64,000 nt of DNA, from NCBI GenBank assembly GCA_964036665.1, contig OZ038530.1, positions 2,232,001-2,296,000 of the forward strand. Reading direction: 5' to 3'. Both the position numbers and the translations under genes were made by a program. The DNA is from Gordius sp. MW1 (Eukaryota; Nematomorpha; Gordioida; Gordea; Gordiidae). Below are positions 38,630-52,720 of the stretch, piece by piece; position 1 is the first letter of the stretch; the number at the start of each line of letters is the position of its first letter. The notes beneath the pieces are model-generated. The model worked only from the letters and a program-made list of their open reading frames with translations. It was not told where the DNA came from and did no database searches.

Positions 38630-40007
38630 TATTTTTTTCGATTCTATGTGAAAGAGCATAAAAAAATATATAAAAGTAAGCCAATTTGAGAATCTTATTA
38701 TCCTCGATTGACTTCCGCAAAGAGGTTTTAAGCTGCGAGAACTATCATTTTGACAAAAGACAACGTTTTATTGTTGCGATTAGTTTGTTGTATCGCAACG
38801 TGAGTGCTTAATTTTTGAAAATGGCTCTATGCAATCATGATTTCAAAGTAATAGTTTTCAGATTCTGATAAATTTTTACTTTTTATCATCGAAACCACGT
38901 CTGAAAACGACAACTTTCATCGGATGAATACGGTTGAAAGGAAAATATGTGAAACATTTTGAGGTAAAAATATTTATTTTTTTCGCCTCTATGTGAAAGA
39001 GCATGAAAAAATATATAAGAGTAAGCCAATTTGAGAATCCTATTATCCTCGATTGACTTCCGAAAAGAGGTTTTAAGATGCGAGAACTATCATTTTGACA
39101 AAAGACAACGTTTTATTGTTGCGATTAGTTTGTTGTATCGCAACGTGAGTGCTTAATTTTTCAAAAATGCACTATGCGATCATGATTTCAAAGTAATAGT
39201 TTTCTGATTCTGATAAATTTTTACTTTTTATCATCGAAACCACGTCTGAAAACGACAACTTTCATCGGATGCATACGGTTGAAAGGAAAAGATGTGAAAA
39301 ATTTTGAGGTAAAAACATTTATTTTTTTCGATTCTATGTGAAAGAGCATAAAAAAATATATAAAAGTAAGCCAATTTGAGAATCTTATTATCCTCGATTG
39401 ACTTCCGCAAAGAGGTTTTAAGCTGCGAGAACTATCATTTTGACAAAAGACAACGTTTTATTGTTGCGATTAGTTTGTTGTATCGCAACGTGAGTGCTTA
39501 ATTTTTGAAAATGGCTCTATGCAATCATGATTTCAAAGTAATAGTTTTCAGATTCTGATAAATTTTTACTTTTTATCATCGAAACCACGTCTGAAAACGA
39601 CAACTTTCATCGGATGAATACGGTTGAAAGGAAAATATGTGAAACATTTTGAGGTAAAAATATTTATTTTTTTCGCCTCTATGTGAAAGAGCATGAAAAA
39701 ATATATAAGAGTAAGCCAATTTGAGAATCCTATTATCCTCGATTGACTTCCGAAAAGAGGTTTTAAGATGCGAGAACTATCATTTTGACAAAAGACAACG
39801 TTTTATTGTTGCGATTAGTTTGTTGTATCGCAACGTGAGTGCTTAATTTTTCAAAAATGCACTATGCGATCATGATTTCAAAGTAATAGTTTTCTGATTC
39901 TGATAAATTTTTACTTTTTATCATCGAAACCACGTCTGAAAACGACAACTTTCATCGGATGCATACGGTTGAAAGGAAAAGATGTGAAAAATTTTGAGGT
40001 AAAAACA
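38630..40007 (+). repeat. Two-monomer (689 bp) tandem duplication
   Basis: The bases from about 38,630 to 39,318 repeat at 39,319-40,007. GAAACATTTT occurs at 38,951 and 39,640, and GAAAAGATGTG at about 39,286 and 39,975, all 689 apart. A partial third turn continues to about 40,140, where TTTTATTTTGCG shows a short deletion also seen at 35,325. Confidence 0.8.
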
Positions 40008-40879
40008 TTTATTTTTTTCGATTCTATGTGAAAGAGCATAAAAAAATATATAAAAGTAAGCCAATTTGAGAATCTTATTATCCTCGATTGACTTCCGCAA
40101 AGAGGTTTTAAGCTGCGAGAACTATCATTTTGACAAAAGACAACGTTTTATTTTGCGATTAGTTTGTTGTATCGCAACGTGAGTGCTTAATTTTTGAAAA
40201 TGGCTCTATGCAATCATTATTTCAAAGTAATAGTTTTCAGATTCTGATAAATTTTTACTTTTTATCATCGAAACCACGTCTGAAAACGACAACTTTCATC
40301 GGATGAATACGGTTGAATGGAAAATATGTGAAACATTTTGAGGTAAAAATATTTATTTTTTTCGCCTCTATGTGAAAGAGCATGAAAAAATATATAAGAA
40401 TAAGCCAATTTGAAAATCCTATTATCCTCGATTGATTTCCCCAAAGAGGTTTTAAGCTGCGAGAACTATCATTTTGACAAAAGAAAACGTTTTATTGTTG
40501 CGATTAGTTTGTTGTATCGCAACGTGAGTGCTTAATTTATGAAAATGGCTCTATGCAATCATTATTTCAAAGTAATAGTTTTCAGATTCTGATAAATTTT
40601 CACTTTTTATCATCGAAACCACGTCTGAAAACGACAACTTTCATCGGATGCATACGGTTGAAAGGAAAATATGTGAAAAATTTTGAGGGAAAAATATTTA
40701 TTTTTTTCGATTCTATGTGAAAGAGCATAAAAAAATATATAAGAGTAAGCCAATTTGAGAATCCTATTATCCTTGATTGACTTCCGAATAGAGGTTTTAA
40801 GATGCGAGAACTATCATTTTGACAAATGACAACGTTTTATTGTTGCGATTAGTTTGTTGTATCGCAACGTGAGTGCTTA

Positions 40880-43800
40880 ATTTTTGAAAACTGCTCTATG
40901 CGATCATGATTTCAAAGTAATAGTTTTTAGATTCTGATAAATTTTTACTTGGGATCATAGAAACCACGTCTGAAAACGACAACTTTCATCGGATGAATAC
41001 GGTTCAAAGAAAAATATGTGAAAAATTTTGAGGTAAAAATATTTATTTTTTTCGATTTTATGTGAAAGAGCATAAAAAAATATATAAAAGTAAGCCAATT
41101 TGAGAATCCTATTATCCTCGATTGACTTCCGCAAAGAGGTTTTAAGCTGCGAGAACTATCATTTTCACAAAAGACAACGTTTTATTGTTGCGATTAGTTT
41201 GTTGTATCGCAACGTGAGTGCTTAATTTTACAAAAATGCACTATGCGATCATGATTTCAAAGTAATAGTTTTCTGATTCTGATAAATTTTTACTTTTTAT
41301 CATCGAAACCACGTCTGAAAACGACAACTTTCATCGGATGCATACGGTTGAAAGGAAAATATGTGAAAAATTTTGAGGTAAAAATATTTATTTTTTTCGA
41401 TTCTATGTGAAAGAGCATGAAAAAATATATAAAAGTAAGCCAATTTGAGAATCCTATTATCCTTGATTAACTTCCGAATAGAGGTTTTAAGATGCGAGAA
41501 CTATCATTTTGACAAAAGACAACGTTTTATTGTTGCGATTAGTTTGTTGTATCGCAACGTGAGTGCTTAATTTTTGAAAACTGCTCTATGCGATCATGAT
41601 TTCAAAGTAATAGTTTTTAGATTGATAAATTTTTACTTGGGATCATAGAAACCACGTCTTGAAACGACAACTTTCATCGGATGAATACGGTTGAAAGGAA
41701 AATATGTGAAAAATTTTGAGGTAAAAATATTTATTTTTTTTGCCTCTATGTGTAATAGCATGAAAAAATATATAAGAGTAAGCCAATTTGAGAATCCTAT
41801 TATCCTCGATTGACTTCCGAAAAGAGGTTTTAAGATGCGAGAACTATCATTTTGACAAAAGACAACGTTTTATTGTTGCGATTAGTTTGTTGTATCGCAA
41901 CGTGAGTGCTTAATTTTTCAAAAATGCACTATGCGATCATGATTTCAAAGTAATAGTTTTCTGATTCTGATAAATTTTTACTTTTTATCATCGAAACCAC
42001 GTCTGAAAACGACAACTTTCATCGGATGCATACGGTTGAAAGCAAAATATGTGAAAAATTTTGAGGTAAAAATATTTATTTTTTTCGATTCTATGTGAAA
42101 GAGCATGAAAAAATATATAAAAGTAAGCCAATTTGAGAATCCTATTATCCTCGATTGACTTCCGAAAAGATGTTTTAAGATGCGAGAACTATCATTTTGA
42201 CAAAAGACAACGTTTTATTGTTGCGATTAGTTTGTTGTATCGCAACGTGAGTGCTTAATTTTTGAAAACTGCTCTATGCGATCATGATTCCAAAGTAATA
42301 GTTTTTAGATTCTGATAAATTTTACTTGGGATCATAGAAACCACGTCTGAAAACGACAACTTTCATCAGATGAATACGGTTCAAAGAAAAATATGTGAAA
42401 AATTTTGAGGTAAAAATATTTATTTTTTTCGATTCTATGTGAAAGAGCATAAAAAAATATATAAAAGTAAGCCAATTTGAGAATCCTATTATCCTCGATT
42501 GACTTCCGCAAAGAGGTTTTAAGCTGCGAGAACTATCATTTTGACAAAAGACAACGTTTTATTGTTGCGATTAGTTTGTTGTATCGCAACGTGAGTGCTT
42601 AATTTTTGAAAATGGCTCTATGCAATCATGATTTCAAAGTAATAGTTTTCAAATTCTGATAAATTTTTACTTGGGATCATAGAAACCACGTCTGAAAACG
42701 ACAACTTTCATCGGATGAATACGGTTCAAAGAAAAATATGTGAAAAATTTTGAGGTAAAAATATTTATTTTTTTCTATTTTATGTGAAAGAGCATAAAAA
42801 AATATATAAAAGTAAGCCAATTTGAGAATCCTATTATCCTCGATTGACTTCCGCAAAGAGGTTTTAAGCTGCGAGAACTATCATTTTGACAAAAGACAAC
42901 GTTTTATTGTTGCGATTAGTTTGTTGTATCGCAACGTGAGTGCTTAATTTTTCAAAAATGCACTATGCGATCATGATTTCAAAGTAATAGTTTTCTGATT
43001 CTGATAAATTTTTACTTTTTATCATCGAAACCACGTCTGAAAACGACAACTTTCATCGGATGCATACGGTTGAAAGGAAAATATGTGAAAAATTTTGAGG
43101 TAAAAATATTTATTTTTTTCGATTCTATGTGAAAGAGCATGAAAAAATATATAAAAGTAAGCCAATTTGAGAATCCTATTATCCTTGATTGACTTCCGAA
43201 TAGAGGTTTTAAGATGCGAGAACTATCATTTTGACAAAAGACAACGTTTTATTGTTGCGATTAGTTTGTAGTATCGCAACGTGAGTGCTTAATTTTTGAA
43301 AACTGCTCTATGCGATCATGATTTCAAAGTAATAGTTTTTAGATTCTGATAAATTTTTACTTGGGATCATAGAAACCACGTCTGAAAACGACAACTTTCA
43401 TCGGATGAATACGGTTCAAAGAAAAATATGTGAAAAATTTTGAGGTAAAAATATTTATTTTTTTCGATTTTATGTGAAAGAGCATAAAAAAATATATAAA
43501 AGTAAGCCAATTTGAGAATCCTATTATCCTCGATTGACTTCCGCAAAGAGGTTTTAAGCTGCGAGAACTATCATTTTGACAAAAGACAACGTTTTATTGT
43601 TGCGATTAGTTTGTTGTATCGCAACGTGAGTGCTTAATTTTTCAAAAATGCACTATGCAATCATGATTTCAAAGTAATAGTTTTCTGATTCTGATAAATT
43701 TTTACTTTTTATCATCGAAACCACGTCTGAAAACGACAACTTTCATCGGATGCATACGGTTGAAAGGAAAATATGTGAAAAATTTTGAGGTAAAAATATT

Positions 43801-45490
43801 TATTTTTTTCGATTCTATGTGAAAGAGCATGAAAAAATATATAAAAGTAAGCCAATTTGAGAATCCTATTATCCTCGATTGACTTCCGCAAAGAGGTTTT
43901 AAGCTGCGAGAACTATCATTTTGACAAAAGACAACGTTTTATTGTTGCGATTAGTTTGTTGTATCGCAACGTGAGTGCTTAATTTTTCAAAAATGCACTA
44001 TGCGATCATGATTTCAAAGTAATAGTTTTCTGATTCTGATAAATTTTTACTTTTTATCATCGAAACCACGTCTGAAAACGACAACTTTCATCGGATGCAT
44101 ACGGTTGAAAGGAAAATATGTGAAAAATTTTGAGGTAAAAATATTTATTTTTTTCGATTCTATGTGAAAGAGCATGAAAAAATATATAAAAGTAAGCCAA
44201 TTTGAGAATCCTATTATCCTTGATTGACTTCCGAATAGAGGTTTTAAGATGCGAGAACTATCATTTTGACAAAAGACAACGTATTATTGTTGCGATTAGT
44301 TTGTAGTATCGCAACGTGAGTGCTTAATTTTTGAAAACTGCTCTATGCGATCATGATTTCAAAGTAATAGTTTTTAGATTCTGATAAATTTTTACTTGGG
44401 ATCATAGAAACCACGTCTGAAAACGACAACTTTCATCGGATGAATACGGTTCAAAGAAAAATATGTGAAAAATTTTGAGGTAAAAATATTTATTTTTTTC
44501 GATTTTATGTGAAAGAGCATAAAAAAATATATAAAAGTAAGCCAATTTGAGAATCCTATTATCCTCGATTGACTTCCGCAAAGAGGTTTTAAGCTGCGAG
44601 AACTATCATTTTGACAAAAGACAACGTTTTATTGTTGCGATTAGTTTGTTGTATCGCAACGTGAGTGCTTAATTTTTCAAAAATGCACTATGCAATCATG
44701 ATTTCAAAGTAATAGTTTTCTGATTCTGATAAATTTTTACTTTTTATCATCGAAACCACGTCTGAAAACGACAACTTTCATCGGATGCATACGGTTGAAA
44801 GGAAAATATGTGAAAAATTTTGAGGTAAAAATATTTATTTTTTTCGATTCTATGTGAAAGAGCATGAAAAAATATATAAAAGTAAGCCAATTTGAGAATC
44901 CTATTATCCTTGATTGACTTCCGAATAGAGGTTTTAAGATGCGAGAACTATCATTTTGACAAAAGACAACGTTTTATTGTTGCGATTAGTTTGTTGTATC
45001 GCAACGTGAGTGCTTAATTTTTGAAAACTGCTCTATGCGATCATGATTTTAAAGTAATAGTTTTTAGATTGATAAATTTTTACTTGGGATCATAGAAACC
45101 ACGTCTTGAAACGACAACTTTCATCGGATGAATACGGTTGAAAGGAAAATATGTGAAAAATTTTGAGGTAAAAATATTTATTTTTTTCGCCTCTATGTGT
45201 AATAGCATGAAAAAATATATAAGAGTAAGCCAATTTGAGAATCCTATTATCCTCGATTGACTTCCGAAAAGAGGTTTTAAGATGCGAGAACTATCATTTT
45301 GACAAAAGACAACGTTTTATTGTTGCGATTAGTTTGTTGTATCGCAACGTGAGTGCTTAATTTTTCAAAAATGCACTATGCGATCATGATTTCAAAGTAA
45401 TAGTTTTCTGATTCTGATAAATTTTTACTTTTTATCATCGAAACCACGTCTGAAAACGACAACTTTCATCGGATGCATACGGTTGAAAGC
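40880..45490 (+). repeat. HOR block E-I (~4.6 kb, 21-monomer period)
   Basis: This recurs at 48,110-52,720 at an offset of exactly 7,230 bp. Shared markers are CCTTGATTAAC (41,460 and 48,690), TTTTCTATTTT (42,771 and 50,001), TTTGTAGTATCGC (43,266 and 50,496), CGTATTATTG (44,280 and 51,510) and the marker monomers at 41,654/48,884 and 45,101/52,331. Agreement ends at about 45,490, where this copy has lost 5 bases (GCAAAAGAAAAATTTT). Confidence 0.85.
43390..45100 (+). repeat. Internal near-repeat of ~1.03 kb inside E-I
   Basis: TTTGTAGTATCGC occurs at 43,266 and 44,300, and GCACTATGCAATC at about 43,650 and 44,684. This gives a local 3-monomer (1,034 bp) step inside the longer unit. The same pair is found in E-II at 50,496 and 51,530. 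Confidence 0.7.
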
Positions 45491-48109
45491 AAAAGAAAAA
45501 TTTTGAGGTAAAAATATTTATTTTTTTCGATTTTATGTGAAAGAGCATAAAAAAATATATAAAAGTAAGCCAATTTGAGAATCCTATTATCCTCGATTGA
45601 CTTCCGCAAAGAGGTTTTAAGCTGCGAGAACTATCATTTTCACAAAAGACAACGTTTTATTGTTGCGATTAGTTTGTTGTATCGCAACGTGAGTGCTTAA
45701 TTTTACAAAAATGCACTATGCGATCATGATTTCAAAGTAATAGTTTTCTGATTCTGATAAATTTTTACTTTTTATCATCGAAACCACGTCTGAAAACGAC
45801 AACTTTCATCGGATGCATACGGTTGAAAGGAAAATATGTGAAAAATTTTGAGGTAAAAATATTTATTTTTTTCGATTCTATGTGAAAGAGCATGAAAAAA
45901 TATATAAAAGTAAGCCAATTTGAGAATCCTATTATCCTTGATTAACTTCCGAATAGAGGTTTTAAGATGCGAGAACTATCATTTTGACAAAAGACAACGT
46001 TTTATTGTTGCGATTAGTTTGTTGTATCGCAACGTGAGTGCTTAATTTTTGAAAACTGCTCTATGCGATCATGATTTCAAAGTAATAGTTTTTAGATTGA
46101 TAAATTTTTACTTGGGATCATAGAAACCACGTCTTGAAACGACAACTTTCATCGGATGAATACGGTTGAAAGGAAAATATGTGAAAAATTTTGAGGTAAA
46201 AATATTTATTTTTTTCGCCTCTATGTGTAATAGCATGAAAAAATATATAAGAGTAAGCCAATTTGAGAATCCTATTATCCTCGATTGACTTCCGAAAAGA
46301 GGTTTTAAGATGCGAGAACTATCATTTTGACAAAAGACAACGTTTTATTGTTGCGATTAGTTTGTTGTATCGCAACGTGAGTGCTTAATTTTTGAAAACT
46401 GCTCTATGCGATCATGATTTCAAAGTAATAGTTTTTAGATTCTGATAAATTTTTACTTGGGATCATAGAAACCACGTCTGAAAACGACAACTTTCATCGG
46501 ATGAATACGGTTCAAAGAAAAATATGTAAAAAATTTTGAGGTAAAAATATTTATTTTTTTCGATTTTATGTGAAAGAGCATAAAAAAATATATAAAAGTA
46601 AGCCAATTTGAGAATCCTATTATCCTCGATTGACTTCCGCAAAGAGGTTTTAAGCTGCGAGAACTATCATTTTCACAAAAGACAACGTTTTATTGTTGCG
46701 ATTAGTTTGTTGTATCGCAACGTGAGTGCTTAATTTTACAAAAATGCACTATGCGATCATGATTTCAAAGTAATAGTTTTCTGATTCTGATAAATTTTTA
46801 CTTTTTATCATCGAAACCACGTCTGAAAACGACAACTTTCATCGGATGCATACGGTTGAAAGGAAAATATGTGAAAAATTTTGAGGTAAAAATATTTATT
46901 TTTTTCGATTCTATGTGAAAGAGCATGAAAAAATATATAAAAGTAAGCCAATTTGAGAATCCTATTATCCTTGATTAACTTCCGAATAGAGGTTTTAAGA
47001 TGCGAGAACTATCATTTTGACAAAAGACAACGTTTTATTGTTGCGATTAGTTTGTTGTATCGCAACGTGAGTGCTTAATTTTTGAAAACTGCTCTATGCG
47101 ATCATGATTTCAAAGTAATAGTTTTTAGATTGATAAATTTTTACTTGGGATCATAGAAACCACGTCTTGAAACGACAACTTTCATCGGATGAATACGGTT
47201 GAAAGGAAAATATGTGAAAAATTTTGAGGTAAAAATATTTATTTTTTTTGCCTCTATGTGTAATAGCATGAAAAAATATATAAGAGTAAGCCAATTTGAG
47301 AATCCTATTATCCTCGATTGACTTCCGAAAAGAGGTTTTAAGATGCGAGAACTATCATTTTGACAAAAGACAACGTTTTATTGTTGCGATTAGTTTGTTG
47401 TATCGCAACGTGAGTGCTTAATTTTTCAAAAATGCACTATGCGATCATGATTTCAAAGTAATAGTTTTCTGATTCTGATAAATTTTTACTTTTTATCATC
47501 GAAACCACGTCTGAAAACGACAACTTTCATCGGATGCATACGGTTGAAAGCAAAATATGTGAAAAATTTTGAGGTAAAAATATTTATTTTTTTCGATTCT
47601 ATGTGAAAGAGCATGAAAAAATATATAAGAGTAAGCCAATTTGAGAATCCTATTATCCTCGATTGACTTCCGAAAAGATGTTTTAAGATGCGAGAAATAT
47701 CATTTTGACAAAAGACAACGTTTTATTGTTGCGATTAGTTTGTTGTATCGCAACGTGAGTGCTTAATTTTTGAAAACTGCTCTATGCGATCATGATTCCA
47801 AAGTAATATTTTTTAGATTCTGATAAATTTTACTTGGGATCATAGAAACCACGTCTGAAAACGACAACTTTCATCAGATGAATACGGTTCAAAGAAAAAT
47901 ATGTGAAAAATTTTGAGGTAAAAATATTTATTTTTTTCGATTCTATGTGAAAGAGCATAAAAAAATATATAAAAGTAAGCCAATTTGAGAATCCTATTAT
48001 CCTCGATTGACTTCCGCAAAGAGGTTTTAAGCTGCGAGAACTATCATTTTGACAAAAGACAACGTTTTATTGTTGCGATTAGTTTGTTGTATCGCAACGT
48101 GAGTGCTTA
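45491..48109 (+). repeat. Three-monomer (~1.03 kb) tandem between E blocks
   Basis: Marker monomers at 45,101, 46,129 and 47,162 are 1,028 and 1,033 bp apart, and CCTTGATTAAC recurs at about 45,936 and 46,969. The two steps differ slightly because of the 5-base loss near 45,490. After 47,200 the order returns to E type (GCAAAATATG, AAAAGATGTTTTAAG). Confidence 0.75.
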
Positions 48110-51100
48110 ATTTTTGAAAACTGCTCTATGCGATCATGATTTCAAAGTAATAGTTTTTAGATTCTGATAAATTTTTACTTGGGATCATAGAAACCACGTC
48201 TGAAAACGACAACTTTCATCGGATGAATACGGTTCAAAGAAAAATATGTGAAAAATTTTGAGGTAAAAATATTTATTTTTTTCGATTTTATGTGAAAGAG
48301 CATAAAAAAATATATAAAAGTAAGCCAATTTGAGAATCCTATTATCCTCGATTGACTTCCGCAAAGAGGTTTTAAGCTGCGAGAACTATCATTTTTACAA
48401 AAGACAACGTTTTATTGTTGCGATTAGTTTGTTGTATCGCAACGTGAGTGCTTAATTTTACAAAAATGCACTATGCGATCATGATTTCAAAGTAATAGTT
48501 TTCTGATTCTGATAAATTTTTACTTTTTATCATCGAAACCACGTCTGAAAACGACAACTTTCATCGGATGCATACGGTTGAAAGGAAAATATGTGAAAAA
48601 TTTTGAGGTAAAAATATTTATTTTTTTCGATTCTATGTGAAAGAGCATGAAAAAATATATAAAAGTAAGCCAATTTGAGAATCCTATTATCCTTGATTAA
48701 CTTCCGAATAGAGGTTTTAAGATGCGAGAACTATCATTTTGACAAAAGACAACGTTTTATTGTTGCGATTAGTTTGTTGTATCGCAACGTGAGTGCTTAA
48801 TTTTTGAAAACTGCTCTATGCGATCATGATTTCAAAGTAATAGTTTTTAGATTGATAAATTTTTACTTGGGATCATAGAAACCACGTCTTGAAACGACAA
48901 CTTTCATCGGATGAATACGGTTGAAAGGAAAATATGTGAAAAATTTTGAGGTAAAAATATTTATTTTTTTTGCCTCTATGTGTAATAGCATGAAAAAATA
49001 TATAAGAGTAAGCCAATTTGAGAATCCTATTATCCTCGATTGACTTCCGAAAAGAGGTTTTAAAATGCGAGAACTATCATTTTGACAAAAGACAACGTTT
49101 TATTGTTGCGATTAGTTTGTTGTATCGCAACGTGAGTGCTTAATTTTTCAAAAATGCACTATGCGATCATGATTTCAAAGTAATAGTTTTCTGATTCTGA
49201 TAAATTTTTACTTTTTATCATCGAAACCACGTCTGAAAACGACAACTTTCATCGGATGCATACGGTTGAAAGCAAAATATGTGAAAAATTTTGAGGTAAA
49301 AATATTTATTTTTTTCGATTCTATGTGAAAGAGCATGAAAAAATATATAAGAGTAAGCCAATTTGAGAATCCTATTATCCTCGATTGACTTCCGAAAAGA
49401 TGTTTTAAGATGCGAGAACTATCATTTTGACAAAAGACAACGTTTTATTGTTGCGATTAGTTTGTTGTATCGCAACGTGAGTGCTTAATTTTTGAAAACT
49501 GCTCTATGCGATCATGATTCCAAAGTAATAGTTTTTAGATTCTGATAAATTTTACTTGGGATCATAGAAACCACGTCTGAAAACGACAACTTTCATCAGA
49601 TGAATACGGTTCAAAGAAAAATATGTGAAAAATTTTGAGGTAAAAATATTTATTTTTTTCGATTCTATGTGAAAGAGCATAAAAAAATATATAAAAGTAA
49701 GCCAATTTGAGAATCCTATTATCCTCGATTGACTTCCGCAAAGAGGTTTTAAGCTGCGAGAACTATCATTTTGACAAAAGACAACGTTTTATTGTTGCGA
49801 TTAGTTTGTTGTATCGCAACGTGAGTGCTTAATTTTTGAAAATGGCTCTATGCAATCATGATTTCAAAGTAATAGTTTTCAAATTCTGATAAATTTTTAC
49901 TTGGGATCATAGAAACCACGTCTGAAAACGACAACTTTCATCGGATGAATACGGTTCAAAGAAAAATATGTGAAAAATTTTGAGGTAAAAATATTTATTT
50001 TTTTCTATTTTATGTGAAAGAGCATAAAAAAATATATAAAAGTAAGCCAATTTGAGAATCCTATTATCCTCGATTGACTTCCGCAAAGAGGTTTTAAGCT
50101 GCGAGAACTATCATTTTGACAAAAGACAACGTTTTATTGTTGCGATTAGTTTGTTGTATCGCAACGTGAGTGCTTAATTTTTCAAAAATGCACTATGCGA
50201 TCATGATTTCAAAGTAATAGTTTTCTGATTCTGATAAATTTTTACTTTTTATCATCGAAACCACGTCTGAAAACGACAACTTTCATCGGATGCATACGGT
50301 TGAAAGGAAAATATGTGAAAAATTTTGAGGTAAAAATATTTATTTTTTTCGATTCTATGTGAAAGAGCATGAAAAAATATATAAAAGTAAGCCAATTTGA
50401 GAATCCTATTATCCTTGATTGACTTCCGAATAGAGGTTTTAAGATGCGAGAACTATCATTTTGACAAAAGACAACGTTTTATTGTTGCGATTAGTTTGTA
50501 GTATCGCAACGTGAGTGCTTAATTTTTGAAAACTGCTCTATGCGATCATGATTTCAAAGTAATAGTTTTTAGATTCTGATAAATTTTTACTTGGGATCAT
50601 AGAAACCACGTCTGAAAACGACAACTTTCATCGGATGAATACGGTTCACAGAAAAATATGTGAAAAATTTTGAGGTAAAAATATTTATTTTTTTCGATTT
50701 TATGTGAAAGAGCATAAAAAAATATATAAAAGTAAGCCAATTTGAGAATCCTATTATCCTCGATTGACTTCCGCAAAGAGGTTTTAAGCTGCGAGAACTA
50801 TCATTTTGACAAAAGACAACGTTTTATTGTTGCGATTAGTTTGTTGTATCGCAACGTGAGTGCTTAATTTTTCAAAAATGCACTATGCAATCATGATTTC
50901 AAAGTAATAGTTTTCTGATTCTGATAAATTTTTACTTTTTATCATCGAAACCACGTCTGAAAACGACAACTTTCATCGGATGCATACGGTTGAAAGGAAA
51001 ATATGTGAAAAATTTTGAGGTAAAAATATTTATTTTTTTCGATTCTATGTGAAAGAGCATGAAAAAATATATAAAAGTAAGCCAATTTGAGAATCCTATT

Positions 51101-52720
51101 ATCCTCGATTGACTTCCGCAAAGAGGTTTTAAGCTGCGAGAACTATCATTTTGACAAAAGACAACGTTTTATTGTTGCGATTAGTTTGTTGTATCGCAAC
51201 GTGAGTGCTTAATTTTTCAAAAATGCACTATGCGATCATGATTTCAAAGTAATAGTTTTCTGATTCTGATAAATTTTTACTTTTTATCATCGAAACCACG
51301 TCTGAAAACGACAACTTTCATCGGATGCATACGGTTGAAAGGAAAATATGTGAAAAATTTTGAGGTAAAAATATTTATTTTTTTCGATTCTATGTGAAAG
51401 AGCATGAAAAAATATATAAAAGTAAGCCAATTTGAGAATCCTATTATCCTTGATTGACTTCCGAATAGAGGTTTTAAGATGCGAGAACTATCATTTTGAC
51501 AAAAGACAACGTATTATTGTTGCGATTAGTTTGTAGTATCGCAACGTGAGTGCTTAATTTTTGAAAACTGCTCTATGCGATCATGATTTCAAAGTAATAG
51601 TTTTTAGATTCTGATAAATTTTTACTTGGGATCATAGAAACCACGTCTGAAAACGACAACTTTCATCGGATGAATACGGTTCAAAGAAAAATATGTGAAA
51701 AATTTTGAGGTAAAAATATTTATTTTTTTCGATTTTATGTGAAAGAGCATAAAAAAATATATAAAAGTAAGCCAATTTGAGAATCCTATTATCCTCGATT
51801 GACTTCCGCAAAGAGGTTTTAAGCTGCGAGAACTATCATTTTGACAAAAGACAACGTTTTATTGTTGCGATTAGTTTGTTGTATCGCAACGTGAGTGCTT
51901 AATTTTTCAAAAATGCACTATGCAATCATGATTTCAAAGTAATAGTTTTCTGATTCTGATAAATTTTTACTTTTTATCATCGAAACCACGTCTGAAAACG
52001 ACAACTTTCATCGGATGCATACGGTTGAAAGGAAAATATGTGAAAAATTTTGAGGTAAAAATATTTATTTTTTTCGATTCTATGTGAAAGAGCATGAAAA
52101 AATATATAAAAGTAAGCCAATTTGAGAATCCTATTATCCTTGATTGACTTCCGAATAGAGGTTTTAAGATGCGAGAACTATCATTTTGACAAAAGACAAC
52201 GTTTTATTGTTGCGATTAGTTTGATGTATCGCAACGTGTGTGCTTAATTTTTGAAAACTGCTCTATGCGATCATGATTTCAAAGTAATAGTTTTTAGATT
52301 GATAAATTTTTACTTGGGATCATAGAAACCACGTCTTGAAACGACAACTTTCATCGGATGAATACGGTTGAAAGGAAAATATGTGAAAAATTTTGAGGTA
52401 AAAATATTTATTTTTTTCGCCTCTATGTGTAATAGCATGAAAAAATATATAAGAGTAAGCCAATTTGAGAATCCTATTATCCTCGATTGACTTCCGAAAA
52501 GAGGTTTTAAGATGCGAGAACTATCATTTTGACAAAAGACAACGTTTTATTGTTGCGATTAGTTTGTTGTATCGCAACGTGAGTGCTTAATTTTTCAAAA
52601 ATGCACTATGCGATCATGATTTCAAAGTAATAGTTTTCTGATTCTGATAAATTTTTACTTTTTATCATCGAAACCACGTCTGAAAACGACAACTTTCATC
52701 GGATGCATACGGTTGAAAGC
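48110..52720 (+). repeat. HOR block E-II (~4.6 kb)
   Basis: This is the second copy of E-I at an offset of 7,230. By eye it differs from E-I at very few bases (for example TTTTTACAAAAG at 48,391 against TTTTCACAAAAG, CACAGAAAAAT near 50,647 and GATGTATCGC near 52,223). It is among the youngest large duplications in the window. Confidence 0.85.

Larger units (their letters stand above)
32700..41653 (+). repeat. Composite D-type region, 26 monomers between marker monomers
   Basis: No marker monomer occurs for 8,954 bp, the longest gap downstream of the first one at 8,585. Two D-like runs are visible, with CTGACAAAAGACAGCG at 34,618 and 38,062 (3,444 bp apart). Between and after them monomers with CATTATTTC are repeated (35,392; 35,740; 36,084; 40,216; 40,560). 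The region looks like several unequal exchanges stacked on D units. Confidence 0.7.
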
